A stretch of 59,227 bases of DNA from Planctomycetota bacterium (GCA_013349615.1 DUZJ01000011.1:1-59227), one strand, 5' to 3'. Shown: positions 23,254-32,955, counted from the first letter of the stretch. The notes: generated by a model from the letters alone, not told the origin. Program-made: numbers and translations.

Positions 23254-24771
23254 TTAGCGGCCCGGCATTGCGCCGTAATAAGGATACTTGTCGAATGCGT
23301 CACCTTTGCCGAGGACGCGAGGGTCTTTAGTCACCTTTAGCTCTGCCATCAAATCGTCGGCGAGTTTGCTTTTTACTTTAGCATACTCGGGCCGGTCAGC
23401 GACATTATTTAGTTCGGCAGGGTCCTTCCGCAGGTCATACAGCTCCTCAGCCGGGCGCTTTCCAAAACCCAGCTCAAATAACTTCTTAACCTTTGGGTCG
23501 TCGCGGTACTTCAACATATAAGACTTTGCAGGTGCCGCATTAACATCCGCATAACCATAATGTGTGCCGAGCGGACGGGACACCACTATTTTCGTAGGTT
23601 GGTCATAACCTTTGGGAGCACCGGCTGGCCAACGGTCCGGCTTGAAGTTGCGGATATACAGAAAATCGTGCGTCCGTATCGCCCGCATCGGATAACCTGC
23701 CATACCGGTTTGCTGACAGGGTACATGACGCTCTTTGCCGGTCAGGACGTGGTCGCGCTTCGGGTCCACGCGCCCGGACTTGGCCGATGTCAGCACATTC
23801 AGGAAACTCTTCGCGGTCATCCCTGGCGTGGGCTTGAGTCCGGCTGCTTCAAGGAACGTCGGCGCTAAATCCGATAGACTGATAAAGTCCTCCACGACAC
23901 GGTCGCCTTTTACTCTTGCAGGCCAGCGTACCGCAAGCGGGACGTTCGTGCCGAGGTCGTACAGATTGCTTTTGCACCTCGGGAACGGCATACCGTTGTC
24001 GCCGGAAATCACTACCAGTGTATTTTCAAGCTCGCCGTTTTCTTCCAGAACCTTCAGCAGCTCTCCGACCTCGCGGTCGAAGCGCTGAACCTCCCAAAAG
24101 TAGTCACAGATATCCGTGCGGACCTCTTCGCTGTCCGGCAGGCACGCCGGCACTTCTACATCCTCAAGTTTCATTCCGCTGTTGACGCCCGATTTCCACT
24201 TGTAGCCGCGGTGCGGGTCGTAGCTGCCAAACCAAAAGCAAAACGGCTCGCCTTTCGGCCGGTCTTTCAAGAACTGCTGGAAGTTTTTGTATTGTGGCCC
24301 TGCGGGATTACGTTTTCGGCCACCCGGCCCGTCGCGGCCCGGCGCCCAGCCTTTGCGTGTAAATCCAATATGGTAACCGGCCTGCTCCAGCAAATCCGGA
24401 TAGACCTTGAACTTTGCCGGCAGCGTACTCCAGAGGTTGCCGCCCTCCTCCAGTCGCCAGTGCCACTGTCCGGTCACGATAGCACCGCGCGACGGTGTAC
24501 ACGAAGGAGCAGAGACATACGCATTCTTAAACAGCACCCCTTCACGCGCCACACGGTCGAATGCCGGCGTTTTGACAACTTTGTCCCCGGCGATGCCGGC
24601 GTGAGGCCAGGACCAATCGTCCGCAAGGCAAAAGAGGATATTCGGCCGTTTCCCGGCTGCTCCACCCCTAAGCTGCTGCGCGAAGCTCACACATCCCGGC
24701 ACAGCCAATGATGCTGCACCAATGCCCATTGCTTTCAAAAAATCACGGCGAGTGTTATTGAGCGTACTCAT
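23254..24771 (-). CDS. Tat-exported sulfatase, heparan-N-sulfatase-like
   Basis: This type I formylglycine sulfatase hydrolyses sulfate esters or sulfamates of polysaccharides. Of 505 residues, 1-30 carry a Tat signal (TRRDFLKAMG) ending in a possible lipobox Cys (AVPGC27). Metal ligands are DD51-52 in LADDW, and C91 in CTPSR is the residue converted to formylglycine. The N-terminal WSWPHAG and the fold order resemble the SGSH-like sulfatase group. The C-terminal part has RAIRTHDFLYIRNFKPDRWPAG in pieces. It is the most downstream of three sulfatases on this strand. Confidence 0.92.
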   Translation of the reverse strand: MSTLNNTRRDFLKAMGIGAASLAVPGCVSFAQQLRGGAAGKRPNILFCLADDWSWPHAGIAGDKVVKTPAFDRVAREGVLFKNAYVSAPSCTPSRGAIVTGQWHWRLEEGGNLWSTLPAKFKVYPDLLEQAGYHIGFTRKGWAPGRDGPGGRKRNPAGPQYKNFQQFLKDRPKGEPFCFWFGSYDPHRGYKWKSGVNSGMKLEDVEVPACLPDSEEVRTDICDYFWEVQRFDREVGELLKVLEENGELENTLVVISGDNGMPFPRCKSNLYDLGTNVPLAVRWPARVKGDRVVEDFISLSDLAPTFLEAAGLKPTPGMTAKSFLNVLTSAKSGRVDPKRDHVLTGKERHVPCQQTGMAGYPMRAIRTHDFLYIRNFKPDRWPAGAPKGYDQPTKIVVSRPLGTHYGYADVNAAPAKSYMLKYRDDPKVKKLFELGFGKRPAEELYDLRKDPAELNNVADRPEYAKVKSKLADDLMAELKVTKDPRVLGKGDAFDKYPYYGAMPGR

Positions 24772-24825
24772 ATTTGTTTCCTCCTGTTTTTGTTTTTAGC
24801 TTTTATCCGGTTCAGTTTGCCCGCC

Positions 24826-26193
24826 TTAAGACTGGTTCTTTTCAGCGGCCCTTCCCGGCGGTCGAGCGTTTGCCTTCAATTCTCGGTCAAACTTTTCCAT
24901 CACGCCCGTTAGACGCTTGACTATTTTGGGATGCCCGGCTGCGAGATTGTTCTTTTCACTGATGTCAATTTCAAGGTCATACAATGCTGTCTTCTTTTTG
25001 CGGTGCAGTTTCCATCTACCGCTGCGGACGGCTTCGAGTTTGTTGCCTCTATAATAGAAGAAGGCTTTATGCGGTGACTTTGCCCTCGGCCTGCCGGAGA
25101 TTAGCGGCCATATATCTTTTCCATCAATGACGCGGTCGGCAGGTGGTTCGGCACCGGCCAACCGCGCAAATGTCGGCAGCAGGTCAATTGTGCCGCAGAC
25201 TTCGCCGCAGACCTTGCCTTCAGGGATTTCCCCGGGCCAGCGCATAATCGTCGGCTCGCGCATTCCGCCTTCATAGGTGGTGAATTTTCCGTCACGCAGA
25301 GGCAGGGCGGAGCCTCCATGATGCTTCTTGCCCAACCACGGGCCGTTGTCTGAGGTAAAAAGCACCAAGGTTTTTTCATCAATGCCCAGCTCTTTTAACG
25401 TCTTGAGAATCCGGCCTACGCTCCAGTCGATTTCCTCTATCACGTCGCCATATAAGCCGCGTTTGCTTTTTCCCTTAAATTTTTCCGATACGAACAGCGG
25501 GACGTGCGGCATCGTGTGCGGCAGATACAGGAAAAAGGGGCGATTTTTGTTTTCGGTTATAAACTTGATTGACTCTTCGGTGTATCTTTGTGTCAGTGTC
25601 GCCTGTTCGGCCGGGTGCTCGATGATGTCTTCGTTACGCATCAAGGGCGGGCCGCTTTTATCACCGCGCTTGATTCGCATGTCGTTGCTGTAAGGGATGC
25701 CATAGTAAGAATCGAATCCCTGCTGCATCGGTAAAAACTGCGGCAGGTGGCCAAGGTGCCATTTGCCGACGCAGGCGGTGGCGTAACCTTGAGCTTTGAG
25801 AATGTCAGCAATGGTGACTTCTTTGGGATTTAAGCCAATGCTGTCTCTTGGGAATAATACTTTTGTGATACTTACTCGTGGCGGATAACAGCCGGTCAGC
25901 AAAGCGGCCCGCGACGGCGAACAAATCGAAGCAGCCACATAGAAGTCCGTGAACTTCATACCCTCGGCGGCCATACGGTCAAGATTCGGTGTATTTATAT
26001 TTGGTGAGCCGAAACAGCCAACGTCCTGGTAGCCCTGGTCGTCGGTGAAGATGATTATGAAATTCGGCTTGTCAGTAGATGCCTTAGGCGAAACTCGCTG
26101 AGCCCCGCCCGCACATCCCGGCACGGCCAATGATGCAGCACCCAGACCCACTTTTTTGAGAAAATCACGACGTGTATAACCAACTGTTTCCAT
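24826..26193 (-). CDS. Tat-exported sulfatase, arylsulfatase-like
   Basis: The 455-residue type I sulfatase has Tat signal YTRRDFLKKVG, possible lipobox AVPGC27, metal ligands in FTDDQGY (D51-D52) and the formylglycine site C91SPSR. GKWHLGHLPQFLP gives the second active-site region with Lys and His, and FTSDNGPW gives the metal Asp/Asn pair. Overall it resembles N-acetylgalactosamine-6- or aryl-sulfatases; the substrate cannot be fixed from sequence. It shares strand and signal type with its two neighbours. Confidence 0.93.
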   Translation of the reverse strand: METVGYTRRDFLKKVGLGAASLAVPGCAGGAQRVSPKASTDKPNFIIIFTDDQGYQDVGCFGSPNINTPNLDRMAAEGMKFTDFYVAASICSPSRAALLTGCYPPRVSITKVLFPRDSIGLNPKEVTIADILKAQGYATACVGKWHLGHLPQFLPMQQGFDSYYGIPYSNDMRIKRGDKSGPPLMRNEDIIEHPAEQATLTQRYTEESIKFITENKNRPFFLYLPHTMPHVPLFVSEKFKGKSKRGLYGDVIEEIDWSVGRILKTLKELGIDEKTLVLFTSDNGPWLGKKHHGGSALPLRDGKFTTYEGGMREPTIMRWPGEIPEGKVCGEVCGTIDLLPTFARLAGAEPPADRVIDGKDIWPLISGRPRAKSPHKAFFYYRGNKLEAVRSGRWKLHRKKKTALYDLEIDISEKNNLAAGHPKIVKRLTGVMEKFDRELKANARPPGRAAEKNQS

Positions 26194-26292
26194 ATTTATC
26201 TCTCCAACTTTTAGTCACCCTTTTATATCCGTATGAACATCGCCTGGATTGTATTCGGTTGACGCTTTTGGCTCAAGAGCATTCTCTTTTCT

Positions 26293-27711
26293 CTACGGGG
26301 TTTTAACACCGATTTCCGTTCTCCAAGCTGTCAGGCGTTTTTTTAGTTCGGAGGCTTTTGTGGGCATTTTCTCTGCCAGGTTGTGTTTCTCCGCTACATC
26401 GTCGGCGAGGTTGTAGAGCTCGACCTCGTCTTTATCGAAGAACTCGATGAGCTTGAAGCTGCCGTCCCGGATTGCCCCGGATGAGCGTCCGCCGAGGAAA
26501 TGCGGCTTTTTGAGTGGATAGTGCCAATAGAGCGTTTCGCGGGCAAGCTCGGCCTTGGGATTCTTGAGCAAAGGCAAAATAGACACACCATCAAGAAGTT
26601 GGCGTTGGTCCGCTTTGAGGTCTGCGAGCTGAAGAAACGTCGGGTAGAAATCGATATTGCTGGTCGGCGTATTGCAAATACCGGCCGGTTTGATGACTGG
26701 CGGCCAACGGATGATTAACGGCTCGCGGATGCCGCCCTCGTAAAGCGTGGACTTGCCGGCCCGCAGCGGGGCATTGGAGGTAACCCGGTCCTCGCCGCCG
26801 TTGTCGCCGGTAAAGATTAGAACGGTGTTTTCGGCCAGGCCCAATTCGTCGAGCTTGTTGAAAATCTGCCCGACACCTTCGTCGAGGCTTTCGAGCTGCG
26901 CAGCGAGGTGTGGATTATTCCGCCGGGCCCTATTCCCTCTGCCGGCGCCGGGCTTTTTTTCATACTTTGCAACGAGTTCAGGCTTGCCCTGCAGCCGGGT
27001 GTGGACGGCGTAGTGACTCAGGTAGAGAAAGAAAGGGCCATCCTTGTGCCGCTCGATGAACTCGATGGCTTCGAGGTTGCAGCGATCGACGAGGTATTCT
27101 GTGCCGGGCAGACGCTTTTTGATTTGCTTGTTGAAGTGATAGGGATGAAAGTAGCTGCCGCCGCCGATGCCGCGGTTTTCCGAGACAATCGTTTCGTCAA
27201 AGCCGTGTTGAGTTGGTGGGACTTCCTTAGCACCGTGGTTGGTATAACCGGTAAGGTGCCACTTGCCTATGATGCCTGTGGCGTAGCCGGCCCGCTTGAG
27301 CATCTCGGCGATGGTGATATGGTCGGTCGAAAGATGATTTGCATCGTTTGGACGAAGGTAATCGGTCATTCCCACTCTTGCCGGATATTGTCCGGTCATC
27401 AGGGCCGCTCGATAAGGTGAACAGACGGGTGCCGATGCGTAAGCATTTGTAAACTTGATGCCCTGGCTCGCCAGTCTGTCGAGGTTGGGCGTTTCATTAA
27501 AGGTGTTGCCGTAGCATCCCAGCTCGGCCCAGCCCAGGTCATCAGCCAGAATGAAGATGATGTTGGGCTTTTGGGCAGATGCCCTGTCCGTGGTTGGTCT
27601 TGAGAAACTTACGCAGCCCTGCATCGTCAGTGCCGCCGTCCCCAGCCCTATGGCTTTTAAGAAGTCACGACGTGTGTAATTCACTTTTTTGCTCCGATTC
27701 CCATCTTTCAT
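26293..27711 (-). CDS. Tat-exported sulfatase with CSPYR active-site motif
   Basis: The 472 residues have Tat signal YTRRDFLKAIG, lipobox-like TMQGC33, metal ligands DD57-58 in LADDLGW and an active-site Cys97 in CSPYR. The usual motif is CxPSR or CxAxR, and Tyr replaces Ser here. The minimal C-x-P-x-R frame is kept, so formylglycine formation is still plausible. GKWHLTG, HYAVHTRLQG and FTGDNGG complete the active site. It resembles arylsulfatase A-like enzymes. It starts 6 bp from the end of tilS. Confidence 0.92.
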   Translation of the reverse strand: MKDGNRSKKVNYTRRDFLKAIGLGTAALTMQGCVSFSRPTTDRASAQKPNIIFILADDLGWAELGCYGNTFNETPNLDRLASQGIKFTNAYASAPVCSPYRAALMTGQYPARVGMTDYLRPNDANHLSTDHITIAEMLKRAGYATGIIGKWHLTGYTNHGAKEVPPTQHGFDETIVSENRGIGGGSYFHPYHFNKQIKKRLPGTEYLVDRCNLEAIEFIERHKDGPFFLYLSHYAVHTRLQGKPELVAKYEKKPGAGRGNRARRNNPHLAAQLESLDEGVGQIFNKLDELGLAENTVLIFTGDNGGEDRVTSNAPLRAGKSTLYEGGIREPLIIRWPPVIKPAGICNTPTSNIDFYPTFLQLADLKADQRQLLDGVSILPLLKNPKAELARETLYWHYPLKKPHFLGGRSSGAIRDGSFKLIEFFDKDEVELYNLADDVAEKHNLAEKMPTKASELKKRLTAWRTEIGVKTP

Positions 27712-27716
27712 TTTGC

Positions 27717-29156
27717 TTAGTTTGTATCAGTTATTTGCAGTCGAAGAATCTTTCGGGTGCCGGCGGTGAGCTTGGCTTGCTCGCTGATTCGGATGGGCCA
27801 AAGCCAGATTATCTTTTCGCTATCGGCGACAACAAGTATCTTCCGTCGTAACCGGTGCGGCAGCTTTGCAGCGGTCAGGAATTTGCCCACCTTTTTGTCC
27901 GACGCCAAGCCCAACGGCCAAAACCTATCGCCGGTTTCACGAAGACGAACCATTAAAGGCAACTTAAGTTTATCAAAATCAAACTGCTCTACAAGCTGGA
28001 TTCTCGATTTTGTTTTTTTACGAGTATCCGGCATTGAGCCTTTAGTGTCGAGAACAGTTGCTTCTATTAAATATCGGCCAAACCTTGTCTGTCCAGGAAC
28101 TTTCAACGTTGTACTCTTGTTGATTTGTTTGCCAGGGAGACTTTTTTTGGGCCGAGCAAAAATCAGATTACCGTATTCGCGCCGAACCACAAAACCGGCC
28201 GGCAGTTCGATTTTTTTGTTACCGACTTGCCGCTTCGCCAGTTGAAATATACTTTCATAGTGTCGCTGCGTCAAATCCCGCTCGCCGCTGCCAAGGGCAG
28301 TCAGGCTTCGCCGAATAAGCTCGACCTTTACTGCGGGAGGCTGAGTCAAAAACATATCCAAATTAAGCATTACTTTGTTTCTTGAAAGGTCGGCCAGCTC
28401 CGTCCAGGCCTTGTCTGCACAATTGCAAACCAGGCTGTAAAACTTCCGGGCCGAGTCGGCCAACTCGGCCAAACTGTCCACGACCGAGCCGTTACAATCC
28501 TTCTGTAATGCCGGCAGCAGCCGATGCCGAATAAAGTTTCGCCTGTATGTACAATCAGCATTTGTATGGTCCCGGCGCCATTTCAGATTTCGTTTTCTCA
28601 GGTACTCAATAATCTCATCCCGGCTGACACAGAGCAGCGGCCTTACAAATCGAATATCGTCGGTAAAGACGCGTACCGGCCAGATGCCTCCAAGGCCTCG
28701 AAAGCCCGTCCCGCGAACCAGCCGCTGCAAGATTGTCTCGGCATTGTCGTTTTTGTGATGCGCCGTCGCTATATGTTTACAGTCGTTCGCCTTTGCGATA
28801 TCAAGCAAGGTCTCAATCCGCAGTTTCCGAGCGGCGGTCTCAATCGACAGTTTGTTTTTACGGGCAAAGCCGCGGACATCCAACCGCTTAGTTGTTATGG
28901 GTATGTTAAGTTCGCGAGCCCGGGAGATAACAAAATCTTCGTCCAGGTCCGCATCAGCTCCCCTTAGCTGATGATGTATATGAGCGCACACAATGTCGGC
29001 ATTTAAGACGTTCGCTGTTTTCAGAGCCGACACTGCATACAGAAGCGCTGTCGAATCAGCTCCGCCGGAAACGGCCAACAAAAGACTATCCGCCTGCTCA
29101 AAGAGCCGGTTTGCCTTTATAAAATCCGCTACTTTGTTCTCAAATTCAAACAGCAT
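27717..29156 (-). CDS. tilS: tRNA(Ile)-lysidine synthetase
   Basis: TilS attaches lysine to C34 of the AUA-reading tRNA-Ile. The 479 residues open with an N-type ATP pyrophosphatase loop, SGGADS (30-35). IVCAHIHHQLRG, ATAHHKNDNAETILQRLVRGTGFRGLGG (read in parts) and RPLL follow. The C-terminal substrate domain includes VRLRETGDRFWPLG and LPHRLRRKILVV. The length matches the long form with a C-terminal domain. Confidence 0.94.
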   Translation of the reverse strand: MLFEFENKVADFIKANRLFEQADSLLLAVSGGADSTALLYAVSALKTANVLNADIVCAHIHHQLRGADADLDEDFVISRARELNIPITTKRLDVRGFARKNKLSIETAARKLRIETLLDIAKANDCKHIATAHHKNDNAETILQRLVRGTGFRGLGGIWPVRVFTDDIRFVRPLLCVSRDEIIEYLRKRNLKWRRDHTNADCTYRRNFIRHRLLPALQKDCNGSVVDSLAELADSARKFYSLVCNCADKAWTELADLSRNKVMLNLDMFLTQPPAVKVELIRRSLTALGSGERDLTQRHYESIFQLAKRQVGNKKIELPAGFVVRREYGNLIFARPKKSLPGKQINKSTTLKVPGQTRFGRYLIEATVLDTKGSMPDTRKKTKSRIQLVEQFDFDKLKLPLMVRLRETGDRFWPLGLASDKKVGKFLTAAKLPHRLRRKILVVADSEKIIWLWPIRISEQAKLTAGTRKILRLQITDTN

Positions 29157-29167
29157 TTTTTATACAT

Positions 29168-29197
29168 AAAAAAAGGGCCTGATATCCAGCCAGGCCC
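29168..29197 (-). terminator. Intrinsic terminator between the lipoprotein gene and tilS
   Basis: On the minus strand gggcctg and caggccc (29191-29197 and 29175-29181) pair perfectly over 7 bp, followed by seven T. It ends the lipoprotein transcript 35 bp after its stop. Confidence 0.85.
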
Positions 29198-29232
29198 GAT
29201 ACTGTATCGCAAAACTTTTGCTCATTCTTTTG

Positions 29233-30015
29233 TCAACGCCGTGGGTTTTCTTCCTCGATTTTTGTCAACACCCTGATGCGTCTTTTCGCAAATTCCTTGT
29301 AATGCGGCGACAGCACTTCATCTTTAAGGACTTCCTGATAAAGCTGGAGCGCCTCTTCCCTCTGGTGCAGCTTTCTATCCAGAACGTATGCCGCCTTATA
29401 CTTTGCCGGATGGATAGTATAACGGTCCCACTGATATGCCCTCTTGTATAACTCTACCGCTATCGTATAGTCCTTAAAATACTCATAAATCCCGGCTGCC
29501 CTGAAGGCGGCATCGTCAATCTTGTCACTTCTCCTATATTTTTCTATGAGCTGGTTGTATTTATTCAAAGCCAGCCGCAAAGTATCTTCATCTTTAAGAA
29601 AGGGCAGCGGTCCGGCCGACTTTTCAATCTGCGATGCCTCCTCGTAGAGTGCGTCCGCTTCGGGAATGGAAGTCTCCGCTTTCAATCTCGAACCGGCGAA
29701 GATGCCCTCAATGACATAGTTGTATTGCGTAACGGCTTCGAGGCCGGCCAGCTCTTTTGTGGCCCAGTCGAGTTTCATACTATCGCCCCTCATTGTATAG
29801 TATCTTATGAGCAATTCGAGACCCTGGCGATATGCCTGCCGATTAAGTGACACCTGCTCGATGATATCCGCCTCACCGGTATCGGCAATCGAAACTATCG
29901 GGGCTGTCCCGGGGTAAGTGGGCGCAAGCTGACTTCTGCCGGTGTCAACGCCCCTGCAGCCGACCAGCACGTTCAATAACACTATAAGCACTGCGGTTAA
30001 AATTGTCCTTGCCAT
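29233..30015 (-). CDS. Lipoprotein with tetratricopeptide-like repeats
   Basis: The 260-residue product has a lipoprotein signal (TAVLIVLLNVLVGC20) and helical repeats from about 65 onward. The pattern resembles BamD/TPR-like scaffolds: ADALYEEASQIEKS, ALNKYNQLIEKYRRSDKIDDAAFR and AVELYKRAYQWD, read in parts. GAAAGGAGG just before the ATG is a strong ribosome site. A weak promoter (TTGATT, 16 bp, TAAGAT) lies upstream on the minus strand. The role is unknown; a periplasmic scaffold is likely. Confidence 0.8.
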   Translation of the reverse strand: MARTILTAVLIVLLNVLVGCRGVDTGRSQLAPTYPGTAPIVSIADTGEADIIEQVSLNRQAYRQGLELLIRYYTMRGDSMKLDWATKELAGLEAVTQYNYVIEGIFAGSRLKAETSIPEADALYEEASQIEKSAGPLPFLKDEDTLRLALNKYNQLIEKYRRSDKIDDAAFRAAGIYEYFKDYTIAVELYKRAYQWDRYTIHPAKYKAAYVLDRKLHQREEALQLYQEVLKDEVLSPHYKEFAKRRIRVLTKIEEENPRR

Positions 30016-30380
30016 AACGGCCTCCTTTCAACCTTGAACCTAATCCTTTGGATACAAATTACCAACCGGAAATCTCTACCGGCGTATATCTTAATACAGT
30101 ACCGGATAAAATCAATCATCAATTTATCAATTGAAACGCCTGGCCGTCAAGAATAAAGTCTTAAAAAATATTCGGCCTCGAGCCTGAAGACAATAAAAAA
30201 AGTGAGCTAAGGTGAGCTAAAGTTATGAGAATGTTGAGCTTACCGCACTTTAGGCACTTTTCACTTTAGGCACTCCACACTTTTTACCGGGTTGGATATT
30301 ATGTCCACAGATACCGCCAAGTTCACAACCTCGTCCCGGAACAGCAAAAAGGTGGACAGAACAGGCTGGAGAGGGAAATA
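30016..30380. other. Region upstream of the Rhs fragments
   Basis: It carries small direct repeats (gtgagctaa twice near 30202-30218, actttaggcactt twice near 30248-30273). A 26-codon frame (30301-30381) has an end that overlaps the GTG of the next gene (TAGTG). It probably includes the left boundary of the Rhs insertion. Confidence 0.45.
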
Positions 30381-31220
30381 GTGGAAAATCTTTTCAGAAA
30401 GGAGGCGTTATCGGCCATTTGCCCGGTCCGAGTAGATTTAACGAATTGTTATCGCATTTTCAAGGATTCCAGCGAATCAGGTGAGCGTAAATATTTAGTT
30501 GACATCGTGGGCGATTTGCCGGTAATATTAATGGAGCTAAATAATAGCGGAGTTATCGTGAAGACTTATATTTACGCTAATAGCCAGATAATCGCCCAGC
30601 ACACCGGCAACCACGAAGCAAACAGATACTTCTACCTGCACGACAGGATCGGCAGTGTCCGGCAGGTCATTGATACTTCGGGCAGTCTGGAGAATTCTTA
30701 CACATTCGATCCCTTCGGCGAAGGATTTTCCACAGAGATTCAGGAGAATGTGAGCAATCCCTTCCAATTCACCGGCCAGTACTTCGACTCCGAGATTGAA
30801 GAATACTATCTCCGTGCCCGTCAGTACGACCCGCACATCGCCCGATTCACCTCCCGTGACCCGGTCTTCGGCAAGCCGTTTCATCCCCTCACACTGCATA
30901 AGTACCTGTATTGTCTGAACGATCCACTAAATAGAACCGATCCGACCGGTGAAACTGCTGCAGCATATTTACAACCCATATGGGAGGCGGCCTCGACTTC
31001 TACTAATATAGTTCTATCCAACTGGCCCAGCACGAGAAAAGTTGTCGGGCCTATATCGCTATCAATAGGAACAGCAGAGGCTGGATTTCACACTCTCCAC
31101 ATATTGTATTTAAGGTCCTTACAGCATATGATAATGAACGTTATACTCTATGAGGATCTTGGCGTTAGTGAAGAAAATCTCCTTCCAGTAGGATGGGAAT
31201 TGTTGTTCAGTCGCGATTAA
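30381..31220 (+). CDS. Truncated Rhs core protein with novel C-terminal tip (copy 1)
   Basis: Full Rhs proteins are 1000-2000 residue delivery shells that carry a toxic C-terminal tip; this 279-residue frame is only the end of one. Residues about 25-195 are Rhs core: YFYLHDRIGSVRQVID, NPFQFTGQYFDSEIEEYYLRARQYDP (read in parts), RFTSRDP and the closing YLYCLNDPLNRTDPTG. The last roughly 85 residues after PTG are a tip I do not recognise. A ggagaggg site precedes the GTG start. Similarity to copy 2 begins abruptly near 30452, so the first 23 residues are probably junction sequence. It is likely a displaced fragment or silent tip reservoir. Confidence 0.75.
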   Translation: MENLFRKEALSAICPVRVDLTNCYRIFKDSSESGERKYLVDIVGDLPVILMELNNSGVIVKTYIYANSQIIAQHTGNHEANRYFYLHDRIGSVRQVIDTSGSLENSYTFDPFGEGFSTEIQENVSNPFQFTGQYFDSEIEEYYLRARQYDPHIARFTSRDPVFGKPFHPLTLHKYLYCLNDPLNRTDPTGETAAAYLQPIWEAASTSTNIVLSNWPSTRKVVGPISLSIGTAEAGFHTLHILYLRSLQHMIMNVILYEDLGVSEENLLPVGWELLFSRD

Positions 31221-31243
31221 CTTTTGCAAAAGGGAAATAACTT

Positions 31244-31609
31244 ATGTTTTGGAAGATCTATTTTTTTGTTCTGGTTGTCCTTTTGGCCTTTTATCATTCA
31301 AGTGTTAGATTTCCACGCATTTGGGAGGTTCTCAATCTCGTTATCGATGTTATAGCGCTTATAGGTCTTTTTGGTTTTTGTTGGGAAAAGAAGATATTTA
31401 AGCGCCTATTTTGGAAAACCTTTCTGCCAATTTGCATAATCTGGAGTGTACTTTACCAACTTTTTATACCTGATATTCAAAAAGTATACGTCGCGCCTTA
31501 CCCAGGTTGGTTTGAACTCGCAGATAGAATATTTTCATTGTCTATTAATATTCTACTCTTTATCGCCCTTTACCTTTATGGATTCAGAAGAACTGAATTA
31601 TGGGAATAA
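31244..31609 (+). CDS. Small four-TM membrane protein behind Rhs tip 1
   Basis: The 121-residue hydrophobic protein has about four membrane segments (about 3-18, 27-45, 56-72, 95-112). It starts 23 bp after the Rhs fragment, with aaaaggga 9 bp before the ATG. By position it is a candidate immunity partner for tip 1, since Rhs tips are normally followed by immunity genes. No family is recognised. Confidence 0.6.
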   Translation: MFWKIYFFVLVVLLAFYHSSVRFPRIWEVLNLVIDVIALIGLFGFCWEKKIFKRLFWKTFLPICIIWSVLYQLFIPDIQKVYVAPYPGWFELADRIFSLSINILLFIALYLYGFRRTELWE

Positions 31610-31883
31610 TCTAAAATTATTTAAACGAGGTGCTATGTTATGAGGCGGTCAGCCTTCCTTTTCCTTTTTGTGCTGATCTGCCCCCGCATTATGTCTCACA
31701 TACGATTGGAGACTTATCCACGTTCTTTGTCCTGCAATCCGACAGGTGGAGCGTAGCGGAGCCTGATTGGTAATCAGCATGTAAAACAGCCACGGGTCGG
31801 CACGCAAATCGGCCACACAGTACGACTTTGAGTTCAACTGGGACAACAAGCTCCGCAAAGTCGAGCAAGGTGCGACTGTTGTC

Positions 31884-32615
31884 ATGTCCGTCAAGTACGA
31901 TCCTAGTGGCAATCGCATTTTCAAGGATTCCAGTGCTACAGGGGAGCGCAAATATATCGTTGACGTAACAGGCAAGCTGCCGGTAATATTATTGGAGCTG
32001 GATTCAGCTGATAATATGGATATTATGAAAAAGTACATCTACGCAAACGGCCAGGTATTAACCCAGCACGACATAGACGACGACGCCTTACCCGCCAAGG
32101 ACGATATGTACTTCTATCTGCACGACAGGCTCGGCTCGGTAAGGCAGGTAATAGACAACTCCGCCAGCGTGGTTAAATATTACACCTATCAATCCTTCGG
32201 CAAAACTATTGAAGATGGCGGCACGTTTGATAATCCCTTCCAGTTTACCGGACAGTACTTCGATTCCGAGATCAAGGAATACTATCTCCGTGCCCGCCAG
32301 TACGACCCGCACATTGCCCGTTTCACCGCCCGCGACCCTGTCTTCGGCCAATTCTACAGGCCATTAACTCTGCATTCGTATCTGTACTGCATGAGTGATC
32401 CGGTGAACATGGTTGATCCTGAGGGCAGATGGGCTTGGAATTTAGTAAGTCCAATACTTTCCGGTCATGCATTATATTGGCATGGAGTAGACTTTGTAGC
32501 TTATGCTGTATCTTCCGAAAATTGGAAGTTCTTTCATCTCGCAGACTTAACTTTTAAATTTATGCCTGTAGGTATGGCAATGTCATCTGTTATATCATAT
32601 CACATACTTTGGTGA
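31884..32615 (+). CDS. Truncated Rhs core protein with novel C-terminal tip (copy 2)
   Basis: The open frame runs back to 31785 without a start and encodes a YD-type repeat (QYDFEFNWDNKLRKVEQG) before the ATG at 31884, so a 5'-truncated Rhs gene is clear. The core includes YFYLHDRLGSVRQVID, YYLRARQYDPHIARFTARDP and YLYCMSDPVNMVDPEG. The tip of about 58 residues after PEG is hydrophobic (HALYWHGVDFVAYAV) and unlike tip 1. Over the shared core the DNA is highly similar to copy 1. It has no N-terminal export or shell domain, so it is probably not secreted on its own. Confidence 0.75.
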   Translation: MSVKYDPSGNRIFKDSSATGERKYIVDVTGKLPVILLELDSADNMDIMKKYIYANGQVLTQHDIDDDALPAKDDMYFYLHDRLGSVRQVIDNSASVVKYYTYQSFGKTIEDGGTFDNPFQFTGQYFDSEIKEYYLRARQYDPHIARFTARDPVFGQFYRPLTLHSYLYCMSDPVNMVDPEGRWAWNLVSPILSGHALYWHGVDFVAYAVSSENWKFFHLADLTFKFMPVGMAMSSVISYHILW

Positions 32616-32619
32616 CCAT

Positions 32620-32940
32620 ATGATAAAATGGCTTTTACTCATATCGTGGACAATATATTTACTTAACTCTTGGAAGGACAAGAGAGAGCTTTTTAAAAGG
32701 TGTGTTTTAGCATTGCCTTTTTCCTTGCTGGTAGTTGTGTTATTTAGGCTTACAGTTTTCAGACTTTCGGATTCTTGGCCTTTTGATTTTGGGATTATCA
32801 TGTTTATTTTGCTAACAGCAGGGACAAAGAATTGGAAGCAGCATTTTGTTTTTAGCTTGGTAATAGGGACTATTCTTATTAGCCTGCTGGCTACCGTGAT
32901 TATTTTGATTAAAAGTATGCTGGCTGGCCCTGTGAACTGA
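32620..32940 (+). CDS. Small three-TM membrane protein behind Rhs tip 2
   Basis: The 106-residue protein has about three hydrophobic segments and starts 4 bp after the copy 2 stop, suggesting coupling. It is a candidate immunity gene by position only; no family is recognised. Confidence 0.6.
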   Translation: MIKWLLLISWTIYLLNSWKDKRELFKRCVLALPFSLLVVVLFRLTVFRLSDSWPFDFGIIMFILLTAGTKNWKQHFVFSLVIGTILISLLATVIILIKSMLAGPVN

Positions 32941-32955
32941 AAGACCAAAGCTATT

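Noticed and set aside
31649..32038. 129-codon minus-strand frame over the Rhs fragment
   Set aside because: It is antisense to a clear Rhs core frame.
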